Below, one piece after another: positions 1 to 7,882 of a stretch of DNA of 26,860 bases. The first letter of the stretch is position 1, and each line of letters opens with the position of its first letter. The notes beneath the pieces were generated by a model that was not told where the DNA came from, made no database searches, and saw only the letters and a program-made list of their open reading frames with translations. The stretch is from the NCBI GenBank assembly GCA_007123395.1, contig SKLD01000405.1, positions 1 through 26,860 on the forward strand, given 5' to 3'. This stretch comes from Opitutales bacterium. GTDB lineage: Bacteria > Verrucomicrobiota > Verrucomicrobiia > Opitutales > Oceanipulchritudinaceae. The translations under genes and the position numbers were made by a program.

Positions 1-395
1 ATGAAGACCTGCGCGCCTCGCTGGCGAAGTGCCGTCCGGGCGACGGCGGGGAGGCGGGCGCGCTGGCGCGCTACCGCTTGCTGATGCTCGGCAAGGGTGC
101 GGCGCAAAGACGCGGCGGCACGGGCGGGCGCGTGGATCCGGAAGTGCTGCGCCGCACGGCAGAGGCGGGCGGAGAACTGGACCCGCACGAGTTGCTGCGC
201 CTACGGCTGCGTTTCATGACGCATGGCCGCGTGCTGGGAACGGAGAAGTGGCTGACGGAGGGTGACGGCGCAGCGGCACTGACGCGCCTGCGCAAACCAC
301 CCGGCACACATGCGCTCGAGGCCTTGCGCGGGCCGGAAATTTTTGTGGCGAGTCCGCGCCATGCCCGTAGCGCGGCACTGCGGATACCCGATTGA
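1..395 (+). CDS. REP-associated tyrosine transposase, C-terminal fragment (cut by window edge)
   Basis: The reading frame is open from base 3 and stops with TGA at 393-395; the start lies before the window. The translated tail aligns with the C-terminal third of the complete transposase at 16403-17410. Shared blocks include YRLLM(L/F)GKGA, GTGGR(V/I)DPE, LDPHELLRLR/LQPHELLRLR and GRVLGT. The catalytic HUH and Tyr residues of this Y1 family lie upstream of the C-terminal region, so they cannot be checked. The two genes are clearly diverged at both DNA and protein level, so they are old paralogues and not fresh copies. The gene converges on cysC with only 39 bases between the stops. Whether the full gene is intact is unknown. 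Confidence 0.8.
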   Translation, partial: EDLRASLAKCRPGDGGEAGALARYRLLMLGKGAAQRRGGTGGRVDPEVLRRTAEAGGELDPHELLRLRLRFMTHGRVLGTEKWLTEGDGAAALTRLRKPPGTHALEALRGPEIFVASPRHARSAALRIPD

Positions 396-434
396 GGGCA
401 GCAAAGACCGAAGCCCGTATACGGTATGGAGGCA

Positions 435-1043
435 TCAGCCCGCAGGCGCGACACGGGGGGCGACGATGGCGTAGAGTTGCCCGACGCAGGCAGCAAGGTC
501 GTCTGCGGCGGTATCGACAATGACTGCTTCGTCGGAGGCATCCGGTTCTTCGAAGGCGGAGTCCTTGCCCGTAAACCGGGCCACCGCGCCTTTCTCAGCG
601 CGGGCGTAGAGCCCCTTGGGGTCGCGCGCGGCACAGACCTCGTAGGGAGCGCGCACGTATACCTCGATGAAATCGCCGGGACCAACGATCTCACGGGCGG
701 CGGCACGGAGGGCGCGACGAGGAGTGATGAAACTGGCGAGGGTCACCACGCCCGCGTAGAGGAAAAGCTTCGCCACTTCAGCGATGCGGCGGATGTTCTC
801 GGCACGGTCCTCGTCGGAGAAGCCGAGGTTCCGGTTGAGCCCGGTGCGGATATTGTCGCCGTCAAGGATCTGGGTAAAGCGCCCCTCCGCGTGCAATCGC
901 CGCTCCAAGGCATTGGCTAGCGTGCTCTTTCCCGACCCGCTGAGCCCGTACATCCACAGCACGAGACCGCGTTGCCCAAGTAACCGCTCCTTGTCGGCAC
1001 GCTTGAGCATGCGGGCGAACTCCGGATAGATATCTTCAGACAT
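435..1043 (-). CDS. cysC: Adenylyl-sulfate (APS) kinase
   Basis: This 202-residue cytoplasmic enzyme phosphorylates adenylyl sulfate with ATP to make PAPS, the donor for sulfotransferases and for sulfate reduction. It shows the Walker A loop GLSGSGKST (residues about 33-41), the DGDNIR motif (61-66), the GFSDEDRAENIRR block (74-86) and SFITPRR, a variant of the usual SFISPYR. The length is normal for a stand-alone APS kinase. I chose the ATG at 1043 because the family begins shortly before the P-loop; an in-frame TTG at 1082 is less likely. No strong Shine-Dalgarno is visible. It lies 45 bases downstream of the UDP-glucose dehydrogenase gene on the same strand, so co-transcription is likely. 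No ATP sulfurylase (cysD/cysN or sat) or PAPS reductase gene is present here, which favours a role in sulfating a polymer over assimilation. Confidence 0.95.
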   Translation of the reverse strand: MSEDIYPEFARMLKRADKERLLGQRGLVLWMYGLSGSGKSTLANALERRLHAEGRFTQILDGDNIRTGLNRNLGFSDEDRAENIRRIAEVAKLFLYAGVVTLASFITPRRALRAAAREIVGPGDFIEVYVRAPYEVCAARDPKGLYARAEKGAVARFTGKDSAFEEPDASDEAVIVDTAADDLAACVGQLYAIVAPRVAPAG

Positions 1044-1088
1044 GCTGACCCAATGGTTGAGGCAAAACCCGCGTGAAATCAATCCCGG

Positions 1089-2477
1089 TCAGTCCGCAGA
1101 CTTCCCGACGCCGTGGGCCTCGAACCCAATCTTGCGCAGCGCGGCGAGGTCGGTGAGGTTGCGGCCGTCGAAAAGGAAGGCCGGTTTCTCCATGTGGCGG
1201 TAGATCCTCGCATAGTCGAGACGGTCGTTGCGGAAGGCATCCCACTCGGTGAGGATGACAACGGCATGCGCCCCGCGGCAGGCCTCGTAGGGGTCGTCAC
1301 AGATGACCACCTGTTCATTGATGGAGCCGTCGGGATTCACCTCGCGCTGCCCGAGGTCCGCGCGGATTTGGTCTTCCGAAACCTTCGGATCGTGAATTGC
1401 GATCCGCGCATGTTCTTCGAGAAGATCACGGCACACGTAGATGGCGGCCGACTCACGCGTGTCGTTCGTGTCTTTTTTGAAGGCAAAGCCGAGTATCGCG
1501 ATGCGTTTGTCCGATACCGTGTTAAAGAGAGTGCGAACGATCTTCGTACTGAAGCGGCGCTTTTGGTAATCGTTCATACGCACGACCGAAGCCCAATAAT
1601 CCGCCACTTCCGGCAGCCCGAAATGCTCACACAGGTAAACAAGATTGAGGATATCTTTCTGAAAACAGCTGCCGCCGAAGCCCACGCTGGAGCGCAGGAA
1701 TTTCGGCCCGATCCGACTGTCACGCCCGATCGCGTAGGCGACCTCGTCGACATCGGCGCCCGTCGCCTCGCACAGCGCGGAAATGGCATTGATCGAGGAA
1801 ATGCGCTGCGCGAGGAAAGCGTTGGCCGTGAGTTTCGACAACTCGGAACTCCAGAGGTTTGTCGTGATAATATTCCCGCGCGGCACCCAGCGGGCGTAGA
1901 CATCCGCAAGGGCGGCGACCGCCTCGTCGCCGTCCGGCGTCGTTTCACCGCCGATAAGGACGCGGTCGGGGCGTTCGAGATCCTCCATCGCGGTGCCCTC
2001 GGCGAGAAACTCCGGATTGGAGAGTACTTGGAAGCGCGCCTTTGTGTCCGACATATCGAGAATCTTCTTAATGGACTCCGCCGTGCGCACGGGAAGCGTC
2101 GACTTCTCCACGATGATTTTGTCACTCTCCGACACGCGCGCGATCTGGCGGGCGCACTTTTCAACGAAGCGCAAGTCGGCGGCGCGTCCCGCCCCCACCC
2201 CGTAGGTCTTCGTCGGTGTGTTCACTGAAATAAACACCATGTCCGCGGCTTTGATCGCTTCGTCGACCTCGGTGGAAAAGAAGAGATTCCGTCCCCGCGC
2301 CTCTTTCACGACCTCAAGCAGTCCCGGTTCGAAGACGGGCAGGTTATCGGACTGCCACGCGGCGATCCGCGCGGCGTTCATGTCCACCACCGTAACTTCA
2401 ATATCCGGGCACTTCTGGGCGATTTTCGCCATTGTCGGACCCCCGACATATCCGGCTCCAATGCAGCAAATCTTCAT
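1089..2477 (-). CDS. ugd: UDP-glucose 6-dehydrogenase, animal-type
   Basis: The 462-residue enzyme oxidises UDP-glucose twice with NAD+ to give UDP-glucuronate. The N-terminal Rossmann motif is GAGYVGG (residues 8-14). The dehydrogenase core has SNPEFLAEGTA (Glu156), SELSKLTANAFLAQR (Lys215) and FGGSCFQKD with the catalytic Cys271. The C-terminal UDP-binding domain has LGFAFKKDTNDTRES. From memory of the family, these blocks match the animal/plant-type enzyme almost word for word (human UGDH also has KICCIGAGYVGGPT and FGGSCFQKD), whereas many bacterial Ugd proteins are shorter (about 390-450) and differ there. It lacks the extra C-terminal tail of the human protein. The start at 2477 fits the family. 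It heads a likely two-gene unit with cysC. Confidence 0.96.
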   Translation of the reverse strand: MKICCIGAGYVGGPTMAKIAQKCPDIEVTVVDMNAARIAAWQSDNLPVFEPGLLEVVKEARGRNLFFSTEVDEAIKAADMVFISVNTPTKTYGVGAGRAADLRFVEKCARQIARVSESDKIIVEKSTLPVRTAESIKKILDMSDTKARFQVLSNPEFLAEGTAMEDLERPDRVLIGGETTPDGDEAVAALADVYARWVPRGNIITTNLWSSELSKLTANAFLAQRISSINAISALCEATGADVDEVAYAIGRDSRIGPKFLRSSVGFGGSCFQKDILNLVYLCEHFGLPEVADYWASVVRMNDYQKRRFSTKIVRTLFNTVSDKRIAILGFAFKKDTNDTRESAAIYVCRDLLEEHARIAIHDPKVSEDQIRADLGQREVNPDGSINEQVVICDDPYEACRGAHAVVILTEWDAFRNDRLDYARIYRHMEKPAFLFDGRNLTDLAALRKIGFEAHGVGKSAD

Positions 2478-2702
2478 AGCAAATTCAGTCTTGGCTTCCC
2501 CCCCTCAAACACGAAAGACGCACAGCAAGGCAAATACCCCAATGGTTTTCAACATTTATAATCGGAGACCCCGGGCTCACGCTCCCGGACAACAGAGCCA
2601 CTCCACCCCGCGCCATCGCCTCGCGGCCCCGGCTCCGGAGCGAGCCGAATCAACTTGGCCACCGTCGTCCTCGAATGCTTTCCGTCTTGAAGCTGCGGCC
2701 CT

Positions 2703-4337
2703 TCACTCCCACACCAGCTCGACAAACTTGTAGGGGCGCTGGTCGATGGGGTGCGGATTCCAATTGCGCACGGCCGGGTGGATGAGAAAGGGATTTGTAT
2801 ACCAATAAACCGGCAGAATGGCGTGGGATTCGAGCAGAAGCGTCTCCGCCTCGTGCAGGAGGGCGAAGCGGCGGTCGTCGTCGAGTGTGTGCCGTGCCTC
2901 GCGGATGAGGTCGTCGAATGCCTCCGAGGCGAACCCGGTCTGGTTGTTCGGACTGTCCGAGAGGTAGACGCGCAGAAAGGTGAGCGGGAAGAGGTTCCCC
3001 ACCCACCCCGCGCGCGAGATGTCGTAATCCATGTTCTGCGTGGAATCGAGGTAAACCTGCCACTCCTGGTTTTGCAGGGTCACGGAGACGCCCAGCTCAC
3101 GCCGCCACATTTGTTGAACCGCCTCGGCCAGCCGCCGGTGGTTGTCCGAGGTGTTGTAGAGCAGCTCGACGCGCGGAAAGCCACGCCCCTCCGGAAAACC
3201 GGCCTCCGCGAGGAGAGAGCGCGCCTTCTCCGGATCGTGACCGACGATGCCGCGGGGCGGGACGTACCCACCGGTTGGCGACGGCACGTAGGCATAGGCC
3301 GACCGCTCGCCCCCGCGCGTGACCGTGCGCACGATTTGCTCGCGGTTAAGAGCGAGGGAGAGCGCCCGCCGCACGCGGACGTCGTCAAGGGCCGGGCGCG
3401 TCGTGTTGATCCGGTAGAAATAGACGGCGGAGAGCGGGTCGAAGCGGATTTCATCGGGCCGCTCCTCACGGTAGCGCTCGCGCATGTTGGCGGGTACCCC
3501 CTGTGTGATATGCAACTGTCCGGCGCGGAAGGCGCGCTCCTCGGTGTTCTCATCCTCGATCGGGAAAAACCGCATCCCGTCCAACCGCACCGTTTCCGCG
3601 TCCCAGTAATACGGGTTGCGCTCCACCTCGATGAGCGTGTTCGGGCGCCATGCCGCGAGCCGGAAAGGCCCGTTGCCGACGTGGTGTCCCGGCAGCGTCC
3701 AACCCGACGACCGCTGACCTATGGTGCCGTGGCGCTCGATGGTGTCGCGGTGCACGGGCATGAAGCTGTGGTGCAGGATAATGAGGAGAAAATCCGCCGT
3801 CGGCGCGTGAAGCGTTATCTCGAAGGTGTGGTCGTCCGGGGCACGCAGGCCGAGGGCGTCCGGATCGTCGATCTCACCCCGGTTGTAGGCCTCCGCATTT
3901 TCCACCATATACATCCAGTCGGCGTATTCATTGCCGAGGACCGGCTCGAGCACCCGCCGCCACGAATACACGAAGTCATGCGCCGTCACAGCGTCGCCGT
4001 TGCTCCAGCGCGCATTCTCCCGCAGATGAAAAGTCCAGCGCAGCCCGTCCTCCGACATCTCCCAGCGCTCCGCCACCCCCGGCAGGACATCCGCCGGGTC
4101 CGTCGGGTGGTAGGTGATCAGCCCCTCGAAGAGGGCGTGCAGGATGTTCACCTCAGGACTACCCGTGACCACGTGAGGATCGAGGTCGCGCGGCTCGCCG
4201 CCGTTGCCCACAAGCAGCACGTTGCCGCCCACCGTGGAGGCGCGTTCGCCGCAGCCGACCGCCAATAAGGCGGAAAGGACGGCGGACCATGCGATGAACC
4301 GTGCGGCAATGAATCTTTTCGCGTTCCTTCGTTTCAT
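2703..4337 (-). CDS. Oligopeptide ABC transporter substrate-binding lipoprotein (OppA/SBP_bac_5 family)
   Basis: This 544-residue extracytoplasmic solute-binding protein is expected to bind oligopeptides and deliver them to an ABC permease. It starts with a basic N-terminus and a hydrophobic stretch ending in LAVGC, so Cys29 is a likely lipidation site. The mature part has family 5 features: EPRDLDPH near the start, HALFEGL, WTFHLRENARWSNGDAVTAHDFVYSWRR split over residues about 95-125, and DDVRVRRALSLALNRE in lobe 2. Length is typical for OppA. I chose the ATG at 4337 because it gives the lipoprotein signal and is preceded by GAGG at 8 bases; the reading frame stays open to 4523 without a plausible signal sequence. 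No permease or ATPase gene is adjacent, so the partner is encoded elsewhere or this is an orphan receptor. Confidence 0.93.
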   Translation of the reverse strand: MKRRNAKRFIAARFIAWSAVLSALLAVGCGERASTVGGNVLLVGNGGEPRDLDPHVVTGSPEVNILHALFEGLITYHPTDPADVLPGVAERWEMSEDGLRWTFHLRENARWSNGDAVTAHDFVYSWRRVLEPVLGNEYADWMYMVENAEAYNRGEIDDPDALGLRAPDDHTFEITLHAPTADFLLIILHHSFMPVHRDTIERHGTIGQRSSGWTLPGHHVGNGPFRLAAWRPNTLIEVERNPYYWDAETVRLDGMRFFPIEDENTEERAFRAGQLHITQGVPANMRERYREERPDEIRFDPLSAVYFYRINTTRPALDDVRVRRALSLALNREQIVRTVTRGGERSAYAYVPSPTGGYVPPRGIVGHDPEKARSLLAEAGFPEGRGFPRVELLYNTSDNHRRLAEAVQQMWRRELGVSVTLQNQEWQVYLDSTQNMDYDISRAGWVGNLFPLTFLRVYLSDSPNNQTGFASEAFDDLIREARHTLDDDRRFALLHEAETLLLESHAILPVYWYTNPFLIHPAVRNWNPHPIDQRPYKFVELVWE

Positions 4338-4544
4338 GATTCCATCCTCACCCGCGGCCGCGGCGATGGAAAGACGCAAATCGGGCACGCGGGCTGAAGC
4401 CCTGTCCGCCATAGCCCGCGGTATGTCGGCGTAATCGCCCGATCCCGGACCGGCCGAAATCCCCGCGCGCATCCGCCGCCTCCGGTCGGGGGCCAAGGCC
4501 CGCCGACTACGAAACACCGCCACTTTAGCCGGTCGGCTTGCCGC

Positions 4545-4580
4545 TTGACTTCACCCACGTATGCGCTGAAAATATGCGCT
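4545..4580 (+). promoter_or_regulatory. Candidate promoter/operator of the toxin-antitoxin pair
   Basis: A TTGACT box (4545-4550) is followed 17 bases later by an AT-rich GAAAAT stretch, a plausible but weak -10. The heptamer ATGCGCT occurs twice (4561-4567 and 4574-4580), 13 bases apart, and the second copy abuts the GTG start codon. Phd-type antitoxins repress their own operon by binding short repeats next to the start, so these repeats are an operator candidate. This rests on position and repetition only. Confidence 0.4.
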
Positions 4581-4823
4581 GTGAAAACAATTTCCATCAT
4601 GCGGGCGCAGCACAACCTCTCCGAGGTTCTTCGTTCGCTGGGACCGGGCGAGCGCGTGGCGATCACCCGCAACAAGAAGGTTGTTGCCGAGTTGGTCGCC
4701 ACGCACGACCAAAGCCGTCCTCCCTTCCCCAACTTCGCCGCCCGCGCCCGCGCCACGTGGAGCGACGGGTGGCAAGGCAGCTCCACGGACTCTCTGCTCG
4801 AAGAATCGCGGGGCGAGCGATGA
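4581..4823 (+). CDS. Antitoxin, Phd/YefM-like type II
   Basis: This 80-residue protein is the likely antitoxin of the PIN toxin that follows. Its N-terminus reads (M)KTISIMRAQHNLSEVL and continues GERVAITRNKKVVAELV. This is the Phd/YefM DNA-binding fold pattern, in which a KTI-S-E/AR-A--NLSELL helix is followed by a 'I-T-(R/K)(N/H)(G/K)' beta strand. The start is taken as GTG at 4581 because family members begin with the KTIS strand; an ATG at 4545 would add 12 untypical residues. The remainder is the flexible, toxin-binding tail. The stop codon overlaps the toxin start (ATGA at 4820-4823), so translation is coupled. The direct repeats just upstream suggest autoregulation. Confidence 0.85.
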   Translation: MKTISIMRAQHNLSEVLRSLGPGERVAITRNKKVVAELVATHDQSRPPFPNFAARARATWSDGWQGSSTDSLLEESRGER

Positions 4824-5260
4824 ATTGCTATTACGACACCGGATTGCTTCTCAAGCTCTACACAGATGAGCCTGCGTCCGGAGCCGTCCAAGCCTTCGCC
4901 GCCAAGAACGCCCGGCCTATCCCATTTCTTGCCTTGCATAAATCGGAATGCGCTTCGGCTCTTCATCTCAAAGCGTTTCGAGGGGAGTGCTCGATTGCCC
5001 AAGCAAATCGCGCCTTGGCAGACATTCAGGACGATCTGCGCACAGGGGTTCTTCGCTCTTACCTGCCTGATTGGGAGTCAGTCTGGCGCCAGTGTTCCGA
5101 TTTGGCACAATCCTACACCCACCTGATCGGTTGTCGCACCCTCGACACGCTTCACGTTGCCTGTGCGCTTGAGTTGGGGTTCCGTCACATTGTGACATCC
5201 GACGCCCGCCAATCGGCCCTCGCCGAACGAACCGGAATGGTCGTTCATTTCCCACGATGA
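4820..5260 (+). CDS. PIN-domain ribonuclease toxin (VapC-like)
   Basis: This 146-residue protein has the arrangement of a PIN domain: YYDTGLLLKLY at the start with Asp6, Glu43 in HKSECASAL, Asp109 in RTLDTLHVACAL, and Asp128 in IVTSDARQ. These are the four acidic residues expected to bind the divalent metal for RNA cleavage. PIN toxins typically cleave tRNA, rRNA or mRNA; the target cannot be read from the sequence. The start codon overlaps the antitoxin stop by four bases. The pairing of a Phd-type antitoxin with a PIN toxin is known and fairly common. All catalytic residues are present, so the toxin looks functional. Confidence 0.92.
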   Translation: MNCYYDTGLLLKLYTDEPASGAVQAFAAKNARPIPFLALHKSECASALHLKAFRGECSIAQANRALADIQDDLRTGVLRSYLPDWESVWRQCSDLAQSYTHLIGCRTLDTLHVACALELGFRHIVTSDARQSALAERTGMVVHFPR

Positions 5261-5300
5261 TCGTTGCGGTCCGCGGCGGATGGCCCAACTTTGCGGAGCG

Positions 5301-5780
5301 ATGGATTACCGTGTGTTGTTTGTTTGTATGGGTAATATCTGCCGTTCGCCGGCGGCGGAGTGTGTTTTCCGCAAGCGGCTGAAGGACGAGGGGCTCGACG
5401 GGCGCGTGGAATGCGATTCGGCGGGCACCATCGGCTACCACACCGGCTCCCCGCCGGACGGGCGTATGCGCGACGAGTTGTCGCGCCGGGGCTATCCGGT
5501 AAACGGACGCGCGCGCGGCCTGTCGGCGGCCGATCTCCGCGAGTTCGACCTTATCCTCGCCATGGACCGCGAGAACCTCGCCGACCTGCGCGGCCTCGCG
5601 GAGCGCGACGGGGCCGGGGCCGACATCCGGCTCTTCTGCGAATTCTGCCGCGAACACGATCACGAAGAGGTGCCCGACCCCTACTACGGGGGCCGCGCGG
5701 GCTTCCGCACCGTCGCCGATCTCATCGAAGACGGCTGCGACGGTCTCCTCGCCGAAATCCGCCAACGCATCGGGGGCTGA
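5301..5780 (+). CDS. Low-molecular-weight protein tyrosine phosphatase family; likely ketosamine-5-phosphatase partner
   Basis: This 159-residue cytoplasmic phosphatase has the CX5R(S/T) P-loop at its N-terminus (VCMGNICRSP; Cys9 nucleophile, Arg15) and the general-acid motif DPYY (Asp126), both in their normal places. I preferred the ATG at 5301 because the family starts a few residues before the P-loop; an in-frame ATG at 5280 would add seven residues and cannot be excluded. Its stop overlaps the start of the fructosamine-kinase-family gene (TGATG at 5778-5782). For that family, neighbouring LMW-PTP homologues have been linked to protein ribulosamine-5-phosphatase activity. A substrate other than phosphotyrosine is therefore plausible. 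Regulation of exopolysaccharide kinases is the alternative, since glycan genes are also in the window. Confidence 0.93.
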   Translation: MDYRVLFVCMGNICRSPAAECVFRKRLKDEGLDGRVECDSAGTIGYHTGSPPDGRMRDELSRRGYPVNGRARGLSAADLREFDLILAMDRENLADLRGLAERDGAGADIRLFCEFCREHDHEEVPDPYYGGRAGFRTVADLIEDGCDGLLAEIRQRIGG

Positions 5781-6649
5781 TGGACACCGTCTGGACAGAG
5801 CTGTGCCGCCGCATCGGAGAGCGCCTTGGCGAAAGCGTTGCGCCGCGGGGCACCTCGCGCCTCGCGGGCGGTTGCATCCACAACGCCGCCCGCCTCGAAA
5901 CAAGCGCTGGCACCTTTTTCGTGAAGCGCAACACCGCGCACTGCCTCGAGCAGTTCGAAGCGGAGGCGGAGAGTCTCGATATCATCGCCGACACCGCTAC
6001 AATCCGCGTGCCGCGTCCAGTCCTCGCGGCGGAGACAGGCGGCGAAGCCTTTCTTGTCCTCGAGTTCATCGAGTTCGGTAGCGGCGGTGGCGACGCCCGG
6101 CGCATGGGACGCGAACTCGCCGAACTCCACGCCCTTCCGCAAACGGACTTCGGATGGACGCGCGACAACTTCATCGGCCCCACCCCGCAGCCCAACCCGC
6201 CCGCCGACGACTGGCCCGCCTTCTTCCGCGAACACCGCCTGCGCTGGATGTTCGGCCTCCTCGCCAAGCAGGGCGTGCGCTTCCGCCATGGCGACGCCCT
6301 CCTCGACCGCCTCGACCGCTTCTTCGACGACGAACCGCCGCAGCCCTCCATCCTCCACGGCGACCTCTGGGGCGGCAACGCGGGCTATACCGCCGACGGC
6401 ACCCCTGTCGTCTTCGATCCCGCCGCCTACCGCGGGCACGACGAAGCCGACCTCGCCATGACCGAACTCTTCGGCGGCTTCCCGTCCGCCTTCTACGAAG
6501 GTTACCACGCCGTGCGCCCGAAGCGCCCGGGCTACCGCCGCCGCCGCGAACTCTACAACCTCTACCACATCCTCAACCACGCCCTCCTTTTCGGCGGGGG
6601 CTACGCCGGACAAGCCCAATCCACCATCGACCGCCTCGCCCGCGGCTGA
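5780..6649 (+). CDS. Fructosamine/ketosamine-3-kinase family protein
   Basis: The 289-residue protein belongs to the FN3K family, with an aminoglycoside-kinase-like fold. Visible motifs are a conserved N-terminal RLAGGCIHNAARL, the ATP-contacting lysine in FFVKRN (Lys49), the catalytic loop HGDLWGGN (193-200) and the metal-binding FDPAAYRGHDEADLAMTELFGGF region from about 212. Family enzymes phosphorylate the third carbon of sugars attached to amines by glycation, so that the adduct becomes unstable and falls off. Many bacterial members prefer ribulosamines or erythrulosamines. Translation is coupled to the upstream phosphatase (overlapping TGATG). The length matches the family (about 285-310). 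The gene converges with the EamA gene; no clear terminator was seen between them. Confidence 0.94.
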   Translation: MDTVWTELCRRIGERLGESVAPRGTSRLAGGCIHNAARLETSAGTFFVKRNTAHCLEQFEAEAESLDIIADTATIRVPRPVLAAETGGEAFLVLEFIEFGSGGGDARRMGRELAELHALPQTDFGWTRDNFIGPTPQPNPPADDWPAFFREHRLRWMFGLLAKQGVRFRHGDALLDRLDRFFDDEPPQPSILHGDLWGGNAGYTADGTPVVFDPAAYRGHDEADLAMTELFGGFPSAFYEGYHAVRPKRPGYRRRRELYNLYHILNHALLFGGGYAGQAQSTIDRLARG

Positions 6650-6803
6650 GGCTTCAGCGAGGCACCGGATCTGTTCCATTTCATTGCGGCCGGGGGATGT
6701 ATGACGCAGACCTTCGACTGCCTGCGGGAGGATAGGCGCCCTTGGGCTAGCGGACCAACCGGCTTTGCCGCAGGGTCGACGGCGGCGGCAGGTTCCGCGC
6801 GGA

Positions 6804-7679
6804 TCAACGGGTGAGGACCAAAGCCACCGCGAAACTCATGAAGAGTGCTCCGATGAAACGCTGAATCAAGATTTGCCGCGTGACGGCTTCGCGGGGCATA
6901 GAAAAAAGGTATGCCAGCGGGATTGCGAGGACGACACTCCACAAGCCCCGGGAGGAATAGAGAATGTTGACCGCCGCCACATTCTGGTGGGCCGCCAGCG
7001 TATAATTCAATAAAAGCGCCTGTGCTCCCATCCCGACGGCACCCAGCGCCGTCCATAGCCATGCCGCCCGCGGAATGGTGTTGAGCGGTTCCTTGAAAAA
7101 GGGAATTAAACCGAAAGACAGCAACCCGTTGACCAGCATGGTGATGAAGATAAAATTCCGCGGCCCGAAGTCGCGGCCGAACGTGCCCACCATTGTGTCT
7201 GCTCCAGCAAAGAACAACGCACTGAGCATCGCGAGGGTCAAGGTCAGCCCCACCCGCTTGGCACCACCGCCGGAGAGCCCCAGGAGCAAGACCGCCGACA
7301 TCGCGAGAAAGGCGGCCGCCCACATGGCGCCATCGATCGGCTCTGTTCCGAGCACGACCGCGAGGAGCACGACAAAGACCGCCTTCATCCCCATCATCGG
7401 TGTTTGCAAACTGACGTCACCCATCCGGATGGCCGCAAACGTGAAGACCTGCCCGCCGAAGAAAAACACCCCCGCGATAACCGGGAGGTGGAGGCCCGCG
7501 GCGGGAAAGGTCACCCCTCCACCAAGATACGGGATGGCAAAAACGCCCACAAAAACGAGATTGCAGACAAACGAGAATCTCAGGATGCCGCAGCCTTCTT
7601 GCAGCGCCCGCTTGGAAAAAAGAGCGGCGAGGGCATAGCCGAAGCCGGCAAGCGCTGCATTTGTCAGGTAGATTTCCAT
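6804..7679 (-). CDS. DMT-superfamily transporter, EamA family
   Basis: This 291-residue integral membrane protein consists almost wholly of hydrophobic segments, consistent with ten transmembrane helices in two EamA halves. Features include the start region LTNAALAGFGYALAALFSK, FFFGGQVFTFAAIRMGDVSL near the end of the first half, and AVNILYSSRGLWSVVLAIPL in the second half, where EamA proteins usually carry a conserved loop. It probably exports or imports a small metabolite; the substrate cannot be predicted. I chose the ATG at 7679 because translation further upstream gives a non-hydrophobic, unlikely leader. No good Shine-Dalgarno is visible. It is divergent from the HA-repeat gene and convergent with the FN3K gene, so it is probably monocistronic. 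Confidence 0.88.
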   Translation of the reverse strand: MEIYLTNAALAGFGYALAALFSKRALQEGCGILRFSFVCNLVFVGVFAIPYLGGGVTFPAAGLHLPVIAGVFFFGGQVFTFAAIRMGDVSLQTPMMGMKAVFVVLLAVVLGTEPIDGAMWAAAFLAMSAVLLLGLSGGGAKRVGLTLTLAMLSALFFAGADTMVGTFGRDFGPRNFIFITMLVNGLLSFGLIPFFKEPLNTIPRAAWLWTALGAVGMGAQALLLNYTLAAHQNVAAVNILYSSRGLWSVVLAIPLAYLFSMPREAVTRQILIQRFIGALFMSFAVALVLTR

Positions 7680-7882
7680 TGTATCCGCGCCGGCATCCCG
7701 AAGGGTTGCTTCGAGAAGAGCAAGCTTGGGAAAATTGGCGGCTTGCGCGCAGGTCGCGCCATGCGGCCGAGGGATTCCGGCGAGTGGACGGGCGCCAATT
7801 TTCGCCCCGGCGGCGAGTTTTCGGTGGCAAGCAGCGCCGCACCTATGCAATGGTAGGGGCCAACAACGGAGGAATTATTGAT

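Noticed and set aside
415..424. Perfect 10-base palindrome CCGTATACGG between convergent genes
   Set aside because: Too short and without a T-tract to call a terminator; likely to occur by chance in a window of this size.
2571..2588. Hairpin CCGGG/CCCGG with 8-base loop between the peptide-binding gene and ugd
   Set aside because: Five-base-pair stem and no T-run on the transcribed side; too weak to annotate.
2751..4268. 505-codon open frame on the plus strand opposite the peptide-binding protein
   Set aside because: Composition shadow; the opposite strand encodes a full OppA-like lipoprotein.
7661..7882. N-terminal extension of the HA-repeat reading frame
   Set aside because: It overlaps the divergent EamA start, has no repeat resemblance, and GGAGG lies before the ATG at 7883.
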